Of a stretch of DNA of 64,000 nucleotides, positions 23,310 through 34,841 are shown piece by piece. How positions within the stretch are numbered: position 1 is the stretch's first letter; each line of letters begins with the position of its first letter. A program made the position numbers and the translations under genes. Source of the stretch: Pleurodeles waltl (taxonomy: Eukaryota; Chordata; Amphibia; Caudata; Salamandridae); contig NC_090442.1 in assembly GCF_031143425.1 (NCBI RefSeq), positions 427,755,776 to 427,819,775 on the forward strand. Direction: 5' to 3'. The notes below the pieces were generated by a model. That model saw only the letters and a list, made by a program, of their open reading frames with translations. It had not been told where the DNA came from and did not search any database.

Positions 23310-25965
23310 GTGGATAGAGTTTCCAAGGGTTTAAGTATTTACACCATCCCCACCTATAAAAATCCTGATCCACATCTATTGCAGAAATGGGCACAACATA
23401 CAGTGGCATCCTCGAAAGGAACGCTACAAATATTGGTCAAAATATACAGTTGGAGTGATAGGGAAAAACTACTGAAGGACATTAAGGACTTAGAGGAGGC
23501 AATAGCCAAGAGCTCAGATATCCAGGCAATAGAGGAACTTCATGAATAGATGAAATCAAGACTGTTGATATATGAGGTAAACATTAACAACATAAACAGA
23601 GATAAAGTGCAAGAGATAAGCTTGATTATGATTAATGGAGAGTATTTACTTTTGGAAAGGAATATGATACCACCAGACAAGAGACCTTCAAAACAAGAAA
23701 CTTAGAGACACAGGAGAACAAATACGCCTCAGAATTTTAAGCAGGAACACATTCAGATTTTTTAGTGAAGGGGAAGCTCTGGGGATCCAAGGTAATTTTG
23801 GCAAAAAGAAAAATACTTTTTTTCAGGAATACCAACTCTTACAACAGTTTTGAAAAACCACAAAAGGTTCGGCCGACAGACTGTCCAAACATAGCAGAAT
23901 GACAAAATACAGCAATAAAAGCAAATAGAGAAAAAAGAAATGCCAAACCACGGAGGGAAACCAGGAGCAAATGAGAGGGCAAAAAGAAGTGAACATATCA
24001 GATTTAACGATTATTAATTTAACAGATAGAACTCGCTCAACGGTAGAAACATCAGTGTTAAATTCAGGCCTTACCATTTGGTCCACCTCAAACTTTGATT
24101 TTGTTCAGACCAGGAAAGACATATCAATTTTTTAGAAACCTAAAACTACCAAAACTTCATACCTTTAGTGAGAACAAGCAGGTAATCATGGTAGCTGACA
24201 AAATCCTGCAAATAAGTATTTTGACAGAAGACTTGGAAACAAATGATCGTTCTGGAAAATTTCCAGCAACAATTACTATTTGGACAGTACCATGAACATG
24301 AGTACGTGGTGGACTACCTGCAACTAAACAGTGGCAAAACTCACTTTAAGACTAAAGCTAAAGTCATTCCACAATGACGCCCTCGATACTTGTCAGGAGG
24401 TAGTGACTAAGGAACTGGAAAAGACATATTAGTAAACCATGTGTTAAGCATAACATTATAAAAGAACAATGGCAAGCTCTTTTGAATTTGAAATATAACA
24501 GCAGTGTAATAATTAAACCATTGGACAAATGGAGGTAATATAGTGGTGCTGTCAAAGGAATGTTATGAACAGGAAGCACTACAACAACTGACGAAGATTG
24601 ATATGAACCCATTATGGAAATTGATTATATGAAAAATATCCAAGCCTTTTATGAACTACTTGTTGTTGAAGGGACAAGGGGGATTGGAATATGAAGAACA
24701 TAAATTCCTAAAATTTGAATATCCATAAGTACCTACTTTTTATCACATCCCCAAGGTACAGAAAAATGCTAGTTACCCCCAATCATTTCCTCTCAATTCA
24801 GTCTGCTGGAGAATGAGTCAGTGTAAGTTGATTAATATCTGTTTCCATTTGTCAAAGTCTTAAGTTCTTGTAGAAGAGTCACTAAGGATTTTTTACATAA
24901 AATCGAGGGCATTATTAGGGAAAATGATTTCCTTATGATTACACTTAATGTCACAAGTCTTTACAGAAGTATTGCACACAAAGCTGGAATAAAGGCAGTG
25001 GGCTATGTTCTGCAAAGTAGGGCACTCACGTACTACGAACACAATCAAATAGTAGTACAGCTTATGGAACACTGCCATTATCAGAAAATATTATTGTTTG
25101 GAGGACAGTACTAGAGGTAAAAACAAGGGATAGCTATGAGCACCTGCTTCACCTCCAGCTATGCCCATTTATTTGCGGGCTGGTGGGAGAAGCGCTTGGT
25201 CTAGTGAAGAAGAGTTTCAACTGTTGGGAGATAAATTGACACAATGGGTCTGCTTCATAGAAAACGTTTCCTTAGTTTGGAACAGAACAAGACATTCAGC
25301 TGAAGAATATATAGCCCTTTTGAATCAAACCTCTTTTAAGCTGCACATTACCAGCCACATTATTCAGAATAAGGTGAGTATTTCAGATTTAAAATTCTGT
25401 GTCAAAGAAATGTTACACACCTCACTATTTAGGAAAGCCACAGCTTGTAATTCACTCTTGCATGCCTGGAGTAGTCTCCCATGCCATCTAAATGGAGTAT
25501 CCTGTATGGGGAACTCCTACACATCAAACAAAATTGTTCCAGTGAGGAAGACTTTACCAAAGCAGAGGCTGATATGGTAACTAGATTCAAAGCCAGAGGT
25601 TATCCCATGACTCTACTTAAAATTGGATAGAAATAAAGTTAAACAACAGACCCCCGAATAACTCCTACTAGGTAAGTAAAAAGAAGAGAAGGTCAATCAG
25701 GTCAGGGTGATCACAGATTTCTCCATGAATTTAATCATAGATTTCCACCATCCATACAAAGTATTGGCAAACACGTTGTACAGATAATTGCATAGGAGAA
25801 AGTTTATCAATTCATCATAGAATCACATATAGGAGAAGTGCTTCTACTAAGGATTATCTAGTACATAGTCACTTCTCTTCACAAAGTAAAAGGCAGCTGA
25901 ATAAGGAAACAATGGGATTCTATCCATGCATGAAAGGGAAAGCCTGTAAATTCAGCATCAATTGA
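23310..25965 (+). pseudogene. Penelope-like retroelement (PLE) reverse transcriptase remnant
   Basis: PLEs encode a reverse transcriptase, usually joined to a GIY-YIG endonuclease. Recognisable blocks run in order. KGLSIYTIPTYKNPDPHLLQKW (23,330-23,400) belongs to the N-terminal region. NSSVIIKPLDK (24,490-24,530) follows. LNVTSLYRSIAHKAGIKAV (24,940-25,000) is the PLE version of RT motif A. AMSTCFTSSYAHLFAGWWE (25,135-25,190) is motif B and following. FIENVSLVWNRTRHSAEEY (about 25,254-25,310) stands where FIDD is expected, so both Asp are lost. FRKATACNSLLHA is at 25,428. GFYPCMKGKACKF near 25,920-25,955 is the Cys-containing linker before the endonuclease. Stops and shifts are frequent. The endonuclease itself is absent because the LTR element begins here. 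Confidence 0.75.
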
Positions 25966-28900
25966 AAGGAATATTGTTTTAAAGTTGATTATTGGTAAGG
26001 GCAGGTAAGTAGCTACACTTAGCAATAGGCCAATAACCCCCACTAGGTCCAGTCAGGCCTCAATAAATAAATTCCCGCTCAACCCTTGGTAGCTTGGTAA
26101 CGAGCGACAGGGCTTAACTGAGGAGATAGGTGTGGAAAGCATTTAAAAATCACAAAACAGTAAATAAGTAAAAAAACAATCACAATAAAAACACAACACC
26201 AATTTATGAAAATAGATTATATTTTTATCTTTAAAATTACACCAAAGCAATTAAAATCAGATAAGTGGAACCGGAGACATGAATTTTAAAAGAATTAATG
26301 TTTTCTAGTGTATAGAAAATAAAAAAGTGCCAATCTGGTCATCTAGTCGCACTAGACCGGGGCAAAGTCAAAGTTTGAGGCCGACCACAATGGAGTCCAG
26401 ATCGGCTACAGCAAGTGGGAGGCCTTGGTCAAAAGTTTATATTCAGACTTAGGGGGTCATTCTGAACACGGCAGGAATCCCCGCCTGATCATGCTGGTGG
26501 TCTTATCACAGACTGCCAGCCCCCTTGAGATCACGTCGGCTAATAATAAACAGTCTGCTGGGCAGGGACATTGGCGACGGCTCCACATGGAACCGTCGTC
26601 AATGCCGATGTGCGGCGGGTGCAGCAGCACCCGTTGCGCAGATCACTGCCCGTAAATCAGGCAGTGACCTGCGCAATGGGGCTGTGCATGGGGGCCCCTG
26701 CACTGCCCATGCCAAGTGCATGGGCAGTGCATGGGCCCGCAAGGGGGCCCAGAGCACCCCTTCTGCCAGCCTTTGCCTGGCAGGTGAACCTGCCAGGGAA
26801 TTGCTGGTGGAACAAGGGTTGTTTATCCGCAGGGCAGCTGCCCTGTCAGATGATGAATTTCACCATCATCAGGCTGCCTGTCGGTGGTAGCCTAGCAGCG
26901 GTGGAAGGCTGCCTGTGGCGGTCCCCACTGCCTTCATTACGTGGCAGTCGAGACCGCCATGCCAGTGGGGCTTATTTCCACTGCCACTGGCATGGCGGTC
27001 TCGACAGCCAAGTTCATAATGAGAGCCTTAGTCTTTTTCTTGAATTTTTTTTTCAGCGGGACAAAGTCACCAATCTAATCCGACCTCCCTGCAGCCCTCT
27101 TTGGATACGCTTCGCATGAAACCTAGGTGAAGAATTCTACCTTTGGACTTAGGAAATTTTTCAGGATGGAAATCTTTGTCTGGGCCAAAGCTGAATCTTG
27201 ATCTGACGTCCCTGGAGTCCTCCCCGGATACCCTGAGTGGGAAGGCCCGGTCAACTACTTAAGTTCAGACTTTGTTACTTTTTTTTAGCTTTTTCCTTCC
27301 GACCCTCCAAAGCAAGCCTATTTCAATGCAAGGTCATCGGATCACCTTTCCAGCGCCCCAAATTGAAATCCTGGAAGACTGGGGCACTGGAGCTTTTTAG
27401 CGGGATGTACCTGGAAGTCAGGCCGGGTTGTGGTTGAGGTAAGCCAGCTTGACTCACCACGGCGGGTCGGTCCCTTTATAGAGCTTTTTTCCAAAAGTTC
27501 TAAAAACATCTTGATCTTCTTTCAGAAGGTATCTGAAGATCCTTTAGGTGTCCACAGCTCACCAATAAGGTTCCAGAAGCTCTGAGTTGTTCCTTGAGGG
27601 TTAGGACTCCAACTCCCAGCATGCACCTGGCTCAAATCCAAAAAATGACCACTAGCCACTGGTCAGCTGGTCAGTCCCTTCAGGTTTTGATGCAGGGGAC
27701 TCCGGATAGCTATTTTCCACCTGTAGCAATCAGGGAGTCCCTTCTTGAACCACTTGAAGACAGGCAAAGTACTTTTAGTGGTGAATCCCAAGTGTGCAGA
27801 GTGCTTTGTCCAGGTGCAGGTCAGGGGCCCAGCAGGGCAGTCCTTTTTCTGATGTTGTTCCTTGAAGGGATCTGAGGTGTGGGTGCACCTCTTCCAAATG
27901 TATCCTTGCTCCTGCTGTGAAAAGCAGGGGGCAACTGTCCAAACACAGTCAGACCACCACCCTCTTGGATGGCCACTTCCTGGGAAGTGTGGCAAAAATC
28001 AGTCCCAGGGAGCAACATTCCTTAAAAATCCAAACTGTCAGAAACTGAATTTTAGAGGTTAGGTCTGGCTGAGTCCACCCATTGGTGTGGTTAAACATCC
28101 TTAATGCCCCCCTCTCTTATCCTCTCCTAATCTAATCAAGAGGGCACCTGGGTTTGCAGGAAATTGGGGAGGTCCTGAACTGTTCCAGATGTCCTTCCCT
28201 CCTTTGAAGACCAGTTTGGCTGCTCTCCCTTGTCCTGTTTTACCATCTGCTGAGGCAGGTCTCTTCCCCCAGGCACCTTTGTGTTCAGCCCAGGTCACTT
28301 CACCATTCATCAAGGCAGCCTGGCCAGGCTGCCAGAGGCTGGCCAATCAGAGAAGGGGACTACATAGCTGAAACTGGTAACTTTTAGGAAGAGTTCTAAA
28401 ACTCTTTCTAGGTGAATGTTATATTAAATTCAACAGCGGAAAGCTGTTGTATTTATTACATTACATTTGATACCAAACTTGACAGGCCTAGGCCCTTTAG
28501 AGACTTTAGTAGTTAAAGTAAGGCCTCCCCATTTTAGCCTATGGAGCCTACTCACTACAAATAGGGAAAAACAAATGTGCCTATGTTTCCTAAGCCGAGC
28601 TTATGAAACATAGTTTATAACAGCCCTGCTTATAATTACACTTCACCCAACCCTGGGGGCACCTAGGGCACACCTTAGGGGTGACTTATATGTAAAATGA
28701 GGTAGTTTAAGACTTTGGAAGTACTTTTAATTCCAAAGTCGAATTTGCATGTAACTTTAATTTAAAAGCAGCCAGCAAGGCAGGCCTGTCTTTACAATGA
28801 CCCTTACCACCTCAGCAGTGCACCTAAGGGTGCACTACTTATATTGGAATATCTAAACCTACATGCCCTACCGTATACTAGGTAGGTTGATACTGCCAAT

Positions 28901-29041
28901 TATAAGTAGCCTAATTTGCATACTCATTTTACACAGAGCACAGGACCTGGGACTGGTTAGCAGAGCCCAGGGCACCATCAAAGTCAGGAAAACACCAGCA
29001 AAAAGTGAAACATGAGGGCAAAAAGTTAGGGGGCTTCTACA
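25966..29041 (-). mobile_element. LTR of family-a gypsy-type element (minus), with a MITE inserted
   Basis: On the minus strand the LTR starts TGTAGAAGCCCCCTAAC at 29,041. It runs through about 2.5 kb of non-coding sequence and ends near 25,966. Before the end it has a block (CTATTGCTAAGTGTAG, then CTTACCAATA) that recurs at 31,384-31,443, next to a primer-site-like sequence. A 576-bp MITE at 26,452-27,027 interrupts it. Parts of it (TTAATGTTTTCTAG; GGAGGCCTTGGTCAAAAG) recur at 53,921 and 62,159-62,288, which identify pieces of the partner LTR. The left limit is uncertain by tens of bases. Open frames in it are not coding. Confidence 0.65.
26452..27027. mobile_element. Harbinger-type MITE (576 bp) with TTA target duplication
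   Basis: The left end GGGGGTCATTCTGAAC and the right end GTTCATAATGAGAGCC are imperfect inverted repeats. TTA flanks both sides (26,449-26,451 and 27,028-27,030), the duplication typical of PIF/Harbinger. The interior has long inverted blocks near the right end (GAGACCGCCATGCCAGTGG and its complement at about 26,950-27,005) and no transposase. It is inserted in the family-a LTR at the position that in the other LTR copy is occupied by Harbinger copy C. Confidence 0.9.
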
Positions 29042-29978
29042 ATCAGCCCTGTTTTCTCACAGAAGCCCCTCCACCCCCAGCCCACACACCCAGGAGACTC
29101 AGTACAACCCTGGGAGAGTCTTCCTGGCTTGTCAGGTGAAGAAGACATTGAGGAAAACTGGCTGTTCCTCTGCATGGCCTCCTCTGTCTTATATCCACCT
29201 GTCATGGTAACTCCCTCTGGGTAGTGAACCCATCCCAAAAATAAAAAGACCCATCTTAAACTGAAACTTCCCTCTAGGTGGGGTCTTTCTCCTCTCTCTC
29301 TGCCAACTTGAGGAGTGAGGTATCCACTTTCCCTATCCCTATCTTTGCTAGGGCAACATCTAGCTTACCCAAAGAGGTCATCCAACACTTGAGCAGCCCC
29401 AACATGACCAACAGGGTCACGGTGACTACTCTGTTTTTGGTCCTGGGGTCTGCCTCCCAGGCCAAGTGCAGTGCTGCCATGAAGGCTAGCACCCAGCAGA
29501 GGCTACTAACAGCTGTCAGAACCCAGAACAACAACCTAAGCTCTCCACTGATAGGTTGGTGAGCTGCTTTAGTGGCAACTGTGGGGTCTTGGTACCCCTC
29601 TGGCTGTTTAGAATAGGGGGGCTACCACATCCTGTGGCAGACACCCTTCTTCCACCCTCTATTCTGCCAGAGCAGGGGCAGCATACTGCATCTGGACATC
29701 TGCCTGACTACTCAGGACTTCTTCGGGGTCAAGTGAGGACTCCCCAGTGCTAACTCTGGGCTCCCCCCCTGCTGGGGCATAAGTCCTTCGGCTCACTAGA
29801 ACTCTCTTTAAGAGTGGCCTACCCTTCCTTTTCTTCATCTCTTTGCTTGGGGGCCCCTGTCTCTTAACTGTAGGGAATGGCTTCCCAGGACTTTGGGTTG
29901 GGGGGATGCCCTGAGCGACAGCACTCTCGGGGACCAGACTCACCTCTGGGAGGTCATTGCCCAGGATACAATCTAAGG
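29042..29978 (-). pseudogene. Family-a element: protease C-terminus and short hydrophobic ORF before the LTR
   Basis: On the minus strand LDCILGNDLPEV at about 29,980-29,945 is the C-terminal motif of a gypsy aspartic protease. A linker of about 100 residues follows. Then comes an ORF (about 29,534-29,274) with two hydrophobic segments: LLFWVLTAVSSLCWVLAFMA, then VVTVTLLVMLGLLKCW, with an acidic/basic tail KLAEREEKDPT. This ORF ends about 230 bp before the LTR start. No integrase, reverse transcriptase or RNase H lies between. A related hydrophobic segment occurs at the same place in the family-b element (34,050-33,895). Its role is unknown; a membrane-bound accessory or env-like function is only a guess. 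Confidence 0.55.
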
Positions 29979-30180
29979 CAGTGGTCTCCAAACATTTAAA
30001 TGCTGCGCCCCCCAGTTGAAAAATAAAAATCTTTGGGGACCCCCTCAGAATTTTTCACAATTATTTTATAAAGATAGCAATGTTTAAATATGTCTAGACC
30101 TATTTAAACATTGCAATTAAGTACTGGCACCTTTTTAAAAAGGCAATAACATGCGTCTGCTTAAAACAAAGGCCTGTTAT
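29979..30180 (+). mobile_element. hAT-type terminal fragment inserted in gag-PR region
   Basis: CAGTGGTCTCCAAAC at 29,979 followed by a GCGCCCCCC stretch is the classic start of a hAT DNA transposon. The preceding ATCTAAGG could be one copy of an 8-bp target duplication. I did not find the complementary right end, so the right limit is approximate. It sits where the gag C-terminus, zinc knuckle and protease active site of the family-a element should be. Confidence 0.5.
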
Positions 30181-31383
30181 CTGTAGAATGCTTCTTTTGG
30201 CCAGAGTCTGGCACCCCCAGCTTCCCCGGGATCTGGGGCTGTTCAGCTTAGAGTCCACTAGATACTGGTGTAACCTCTCTTGGATACAATTGGTCAAGAT
30301 GTGCTGCCTCATGATCAAATTCTATACCTCCTTAAAAGTATTCACTTTGTTACCATGTGTCCAGCCCTCTAGTGCCTAAAGTGAGGTGTCTACAAAGTCA
30401 ACACAAGACTGGGTATTGACCTTCTGGGTGTCCCAGCACTTCATTCTGTACTGCTCTGGGGTCAGAACAAACATTTAGGTTAAACACCTCTTTATACTGG
30501 GATTGGAAGCTGCTTCCTTCCCCCCCCCCCCCCAGGGTCAGAAGTCTATCCCTCCCAGATATTGTGACCAACTTCCATAGGAATGAACCACAATATTGGG
30601 GCATAACCCTTCTCATTTGGAGAGCCCTCTCAAAGACCTCCAGCCACTTGTTTATGTCACCCCCTCTACATAAGCAGAAACACCCTACATGGGTAACCTG
30701 GGGCAGAATCAACCACCCATGGACACCTCAAATTCTCTGTCGCTGCCACCATCTCTCTGTTCAATCTTTGCCCACTTGTTCTTCTCTAGGGCCAACTTCT
30801 TTGCCTCCAAAGCTATGAAGGCAACCTAGACCTCAGGTTCCCTTTCCCTGAGGTCCAGGTCTGCTTCTTCTTGGGCTGATGCCACAGATCCTCCCCTCCC
30901 ACTAGCTCTGGAATGGGCCCTAACTACTGATGTCATCAACAGGTGATTATCCTCCTCCTCCTGGAGGCTGGAGAGGACATCTTCGTTCTCCCTTCCTACC
31001 TCTGAAGCTTTCTCTACCTCCCTCTACACTATCCAGGCTTCAAGGGACTTGATCATCACAGCCTTCCTAAGATTGTTAGCAGCAGGTAATCCCCTCTTTC
31101 TGCACAGCACCCTAGGCTCAGTTGCAGTAAGTGTGGGTAGGCTAGCCAGGTCAAGCTCCATGGTCTCCCTCAAGTGTCCTGTCACTCAAAAAAAAGCTTT
31201 GCCGTCAATTGATCAGAACAGTTCAGACAAATCAAATATGAAGTGATTAAAAAGTTAGTCCACATTTGAAAAATCACAAATACTTTTGCTCTACATCAAT
31301 TTAGAGGATTTTTAACTTATTTCACTAAAAACTGTAGCGTGATATTAAACATGAGCACTGGATCCTACCGCTGTGCACCAAAA
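30181..31383 (-). pseudogene. Family-a element: gag remnant
   Basis: On the minus strand a start at 31,161 gives MELDLASLPTLTATEPRVLC, then AANNLRKAVMIKSLEAW, an N-terminal gag region. A Glu/Lys-rich helical part follows. DINKWLEVFERALQMRRVMP (about 30,660-30,600) and SFLWKLVTISGRDRLLTL lie in the capsid. RLHQYLVDSKLNSP at about 30,275-30,235 matches LRQHLIDSKLTDL in the plus-strand element at 39,275. A primer-site-like TTGGTGCACAGCGG lies just downstream of the LTR end at about 31,380. Many stops and frameshifts interrupt it. Confidence 0.65.
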
Positions 31384-31443
31384 ATGCTGGAAAGGAGAAT
31401 ATTGGTAAGGATAGGTAAGTATCTACACTTAGCAATAGGCCAC
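31384..31443 (-). repeat. End fragment of the other family-a LTR
   Basis: The 60 bases include GGTAAGTATCTACACTTAGC and AATAGGCCA, which also occur at about 25,990-26,036 near the end of the left family-a LTR. They are immediately followed on the plus strand by the family-b LTR at 31,444. The simplest reading is that the family-b element inserted here. Confidence 0.6.
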
Positions 31444-33673
31444 TGTTAGAAATGGGGTCTTTGGTTGGCAGTCAGGTTACCCCCTGTCCAGCAAGGACCC
31501 TCACTCTAGCTAGGGTAAGTCACACAAAATCCAAATTATCCTGTCCCCACCCTCTGGTAGCTTGGCACTGAGCAGTCAGGCTTAACTTAGAAGGCAATGT
31601 GTAAAGTATTTGTGCAATAAGTCATGCAATAACACAATATAGCTCCACAAAAATACACCAAACAGTGTTTAGAAAAATAAATAATATTTATCTGGTTAAA
31701 GGTTAAAATGATCAGGATTCAATAAGTACACGTTGAGATATCACTTAGAAATGATAAAAGAAGTCTTTAGTCTTTAAAAAGCAACTAATGTCTCTTGCAA
31801 GCACAAAGTACCTGGTTTGCATTCAAATTCTCCTCAGCGGACTGCAGAGGAGATGCGTGGAAAACAGGGAGGTGTGCATCAATTTTTCCGGCGCACACAG
31901 ATGATGCCTTGGTGAGTTTTCACACAGGGCAGGCTTTGCATCTATTTCCGGTGCACAGACTGGGATCCTCTTCGGGTTGTGGGGTTTTCGGTCGACCCGG
32001 GGACAGTGCATTGATATCCTGGCCATGCAGGACGAAGTCACAGGGGATGCCTCGATCCGGTGGGCAAAGTGTGGAAATTTCTGCTGCACGGCAGGCCCTG
32101 CATCGATTCCTCTCAGGAAGTTGGGCTACGTCGTTCTGGCTCGGCGTTGCATCAGTTCCGTGGGCCGTGCATCAAAGTTCCGGTCGCAACACTGGTGCTG
32201 CATTAATCTCCACTTCGGGGAGCTGGGCTGTGTCATTCTGGTTCAGCGTGTGGTGATTTTCTCACTGCGATGAAGGCTGTGTGTCATTTCTTGCAGGCTG
32301 TGTGTTGAATTTTCGCTGCACAAGGATTTCTTTTGCAGGATGAAGTCTTTTTTGGTCCTGAGACTTCAAGGAACAGAAGGCAAGCTCTATCCTGGGCCCT
32401 TTGAGAGCATGTCTCAGCAGAGGTCAGCAAGGCAGCAGGGAAACAGCAAGGCTGCAGTCCTTTGCAGAAAAGCAGTCAGGTGAGTCCTTTGGGAAGCCAA
32501 GCAGTTCCTCTTGGCAGGTTGTAGATTCTGGTTCAGGGATTCTTCTCCAGTGGTATCTTGTCCCGAAGTGTCTAAGTTGGTAGGGTCAGAAGCCCTGCTT
32601 AAATACCCAAATGTGCCTTTGAAGTGGGGGAAACTTCAAAGAGTGGCTTAGAAGTACCCAAGGTTCAATCCTGTCTGCCAGTGTCCCAGTATGGGCTGTG
32701 GCAGTCCTTGGTGTGAGGGCAGGCTACTGTCCTTTGACATGTAAGTGTAAGGCCCTCCACTCTCCCAGCCCAAGAAGACCCATTCAATATGTAGATGTGT
32801 GCAAGTGTGACTGAGCATCCTGTGTTTGCAGTTGTCTGAGTGAAATGCACAAAGGAGCTGTCAAGGAACCCAGCAGATCTGGATTGGAGACATGCTGTAA
32901 GGCACAGAAGGATTTAAGTGTGGAGAAATGCTCACTTTCTAAAAGTGGCATTTCTAGAATAGCAATATTAAATACAACTTCACCAATAAGCAGGATTTTC
33001 TATTACCATTCTGGCCATACTAAATATGACCTGGTTACTCCTTTCAGATCAGAATCTACCACCCAAACAGTATATGAGGGTAGCTCTAATGCTATCCTAT
33101 GAAAGGAGCATGTCTCATAGTAGTGTAAAAACTAATTTATGGGTTTTGCACTACCAGGACATGTAGAACACACATGTTCATGTCTTGCCTTTTATTTACA
33201 TAGCACCCTGCCCTATAGGCTACCTAGGTCCTACCTTAGGGGTGACATATGTAGAAAAAGGGGACTTTAAGTTTTGGCAATTACTTTTAATTGCCAGGTC
33301 GAAGTGGCAGTGAAACTGCACAAACAGGCCCTGTTTGTGCAGTTTCTCTGATGCCTGTGGCAGGCATCAGAGACATGGTTAGGGGACTACTTATGTGGGT
33401 GGCAAACCAGTGCTGCAGCCCACTAGTAGCATTTAATTTACAGGCCCTGGGCACATGTAGTGCACTTGACTAGGGACTTACAAGTAAATTAAATAAGCCG
33501 ATTCAGTATGAGCCAATGTCACCATGTTTTAAGGAGATAGCATATGCACTTTAGCACTGATTAGCATTGGTAAAGTGCACAGAGTCCTAAAGCCAGCAAA
33601 AATAAGGTCAGAAAAATAGACGGAGGAAGGCAGAAAGTTTGGGGGTGACCCTGCAAATATGCCATTTCTAACA
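31444..33673 (-). mobile_element. 3' LTR of family-b gypsy-type element (minus), 2,230 bp
   Basis: On the minus strand the LTR runs from TGTTAGAAATGGCATATTTG at 33,673 to CCCCATTTCTAACA at 31,444, so it has the TGTTAG...CTAACA ends of an LTR. A purine tract (GGAAGAGGGATA) lies immediately upstream on the minus strand at about 33,688-33,674, as expected for the polypurine tract before a 3' LTR. The last 200 bases resemble the end of the LTR at 35,889-38,123 (GTTAAGCCTG, then GAGTGAGGGTCCTTGC), so the two families are related. It has no genuine coding sequence. Confidence 0.8.
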
Positions 33674-34575
33674 TATCCCTCTTCCAGCCTAAAGTCAGGG
33701 TAGGCTAATCAACACTCCGATGGACTTCCCTGCTTAAGGTGATAGAACATGGACAATGGCCCACTACTGCAGGGGCACTTGCCAGTTCTAAGCCATTCTG
33801 AACTCAGTGAGGCTCCTCTGTCTATGCTCTCTGGGGCCACTGAACTGACCCATGAGGAACCCGTCTCCTCATCTGAGGAGCCCATCTGTGAAGCTCATAA
33901 CTTTAATTTGCTCACAGATGCATCACAGTATGCAGACAGTACCACCATGGCCAATAAAGTGATGTGGTCTGACTTCTGTCCCCAACCCAGGGAAAACTCT
34001 GTCCACAAGGACAGTAATCAAAAGAGGCCACTGACAGCTGTCAGTGTCATGAGCCAGGCCCCAGACCATCCACTGCTAAGTGGAGGCCCTAAGTGGGGCC
34101 TTTGGATGAGTTTTTCCTCCAGCTGGGGGCTGACAGGGAACTCCCAAGGGGCTCCTGGGGCAACTCAGAATGGGGGGCAGTAGCCCCAGGGGTCTTGTAC
34201 CCCTTCTCCATTCTACCTCCCACTAGTTTAGTGGTGGGACCCTGACACTGGTCAATCAGCCCAGGGTCTGTACCCTGAGGCTGAACAGGGGACAAGGGTG
34301 AGTCCTCCCTCACCATGCCCCTACATCTGGGCTTATGTACCCTCATCTGGGGAGTGGTACAGCCGGATAACTGAACTGTCAGGGCACCCTTAGGGGTCAC
34401 CCCTCTCAGTTCTCCTGACACTAGGGGTAACTCACCTCCCAGAATGCAGTCAATGGGTATCTGGGGACTAACTATGACCCACCTCTGGGTCAATTTCTCA
34501 CCCCACTCCAGGGATATCAGGGCCATGGGGCGGAAGAAATCCTCCCCATGGGCTAGAGTCACCCTACACACCCGG
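33674..34575 (-). pseudogene. Family-b element: protease C-terminus, linker and hydrophobic ORF
   Basis: On the minus strand PIDCILGGELPLV (about 34,455-34,415) is the C-terminal protease motif. A Pro/Ser/Gly-rich linker of about 130 residues follows. A start at 34,050 then opens a short hydrophobic ORF to a TGA at 33,895: MTLTAVSGLF, one internal stop, LLSLWTEFSLGW, and ITLLAMVVLSAY, KLKL. It aligns with the family-a ORF (LTAVSSLCW, TLLVMLGLL, KLDV). The 3' LTR begins about 220 bp later. Integrase and reverse transcriptase are absent here too. Confidence 0.55.
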
Positions 34576-34841
34576 CCAGTGTACTACTCTGGTGAAACTA
34601 GTCTCTCCTCCATCATGGTAAGACTAGCCCCCATGTCCCTCAGAGCGGTGACTGGGACCCCATTCACTCCTACCGGGCAGAAGTGATGACTCCCACCCTC
34701 CATGATCACCAGCTTACCTTTTGAGTCTATCTCCCAACTGAAGGAGATGAAGACATGGTCCACGACCAGTCCCTGGGGGCTACTTTCCCCTAAGGCCACA
34801 TTGGCCACCCCCTCCAGTGGGTGAGTTCTTTGGACGGACAA
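34576..34841 (-). pseudogene. Family-b element: aspartic protease
   Basis: The minus strand encodes VNGVPVTALRDMGASLTMME, the active-site region of a gypsy-type aspartic protease. The DTGAS motif reads DMGAS, so the catalytic Thr position is changed and the enzyme is probably dead. It is preceded by a region with a zinc-knuckle-like CVECSQIGHRKGDF (about 34,880-34,840), whose fourth ligand Cys is Asp. Order and strand agree with the gag to its right. Confidence 0.75.

Noticed and set aside
26571..27119. 182-codon plus-strand open frame
   Set aside because: It runs across the MITE at 26,452-27,027 and into the LTR; no motif and no conservation with other LTR copies.
31795..32256. Open frame of 153 codons in the family-b LTR
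   Set aside because: It lies inside an LTR with both ends defined; composition is low-complexity and no domain is recognised.
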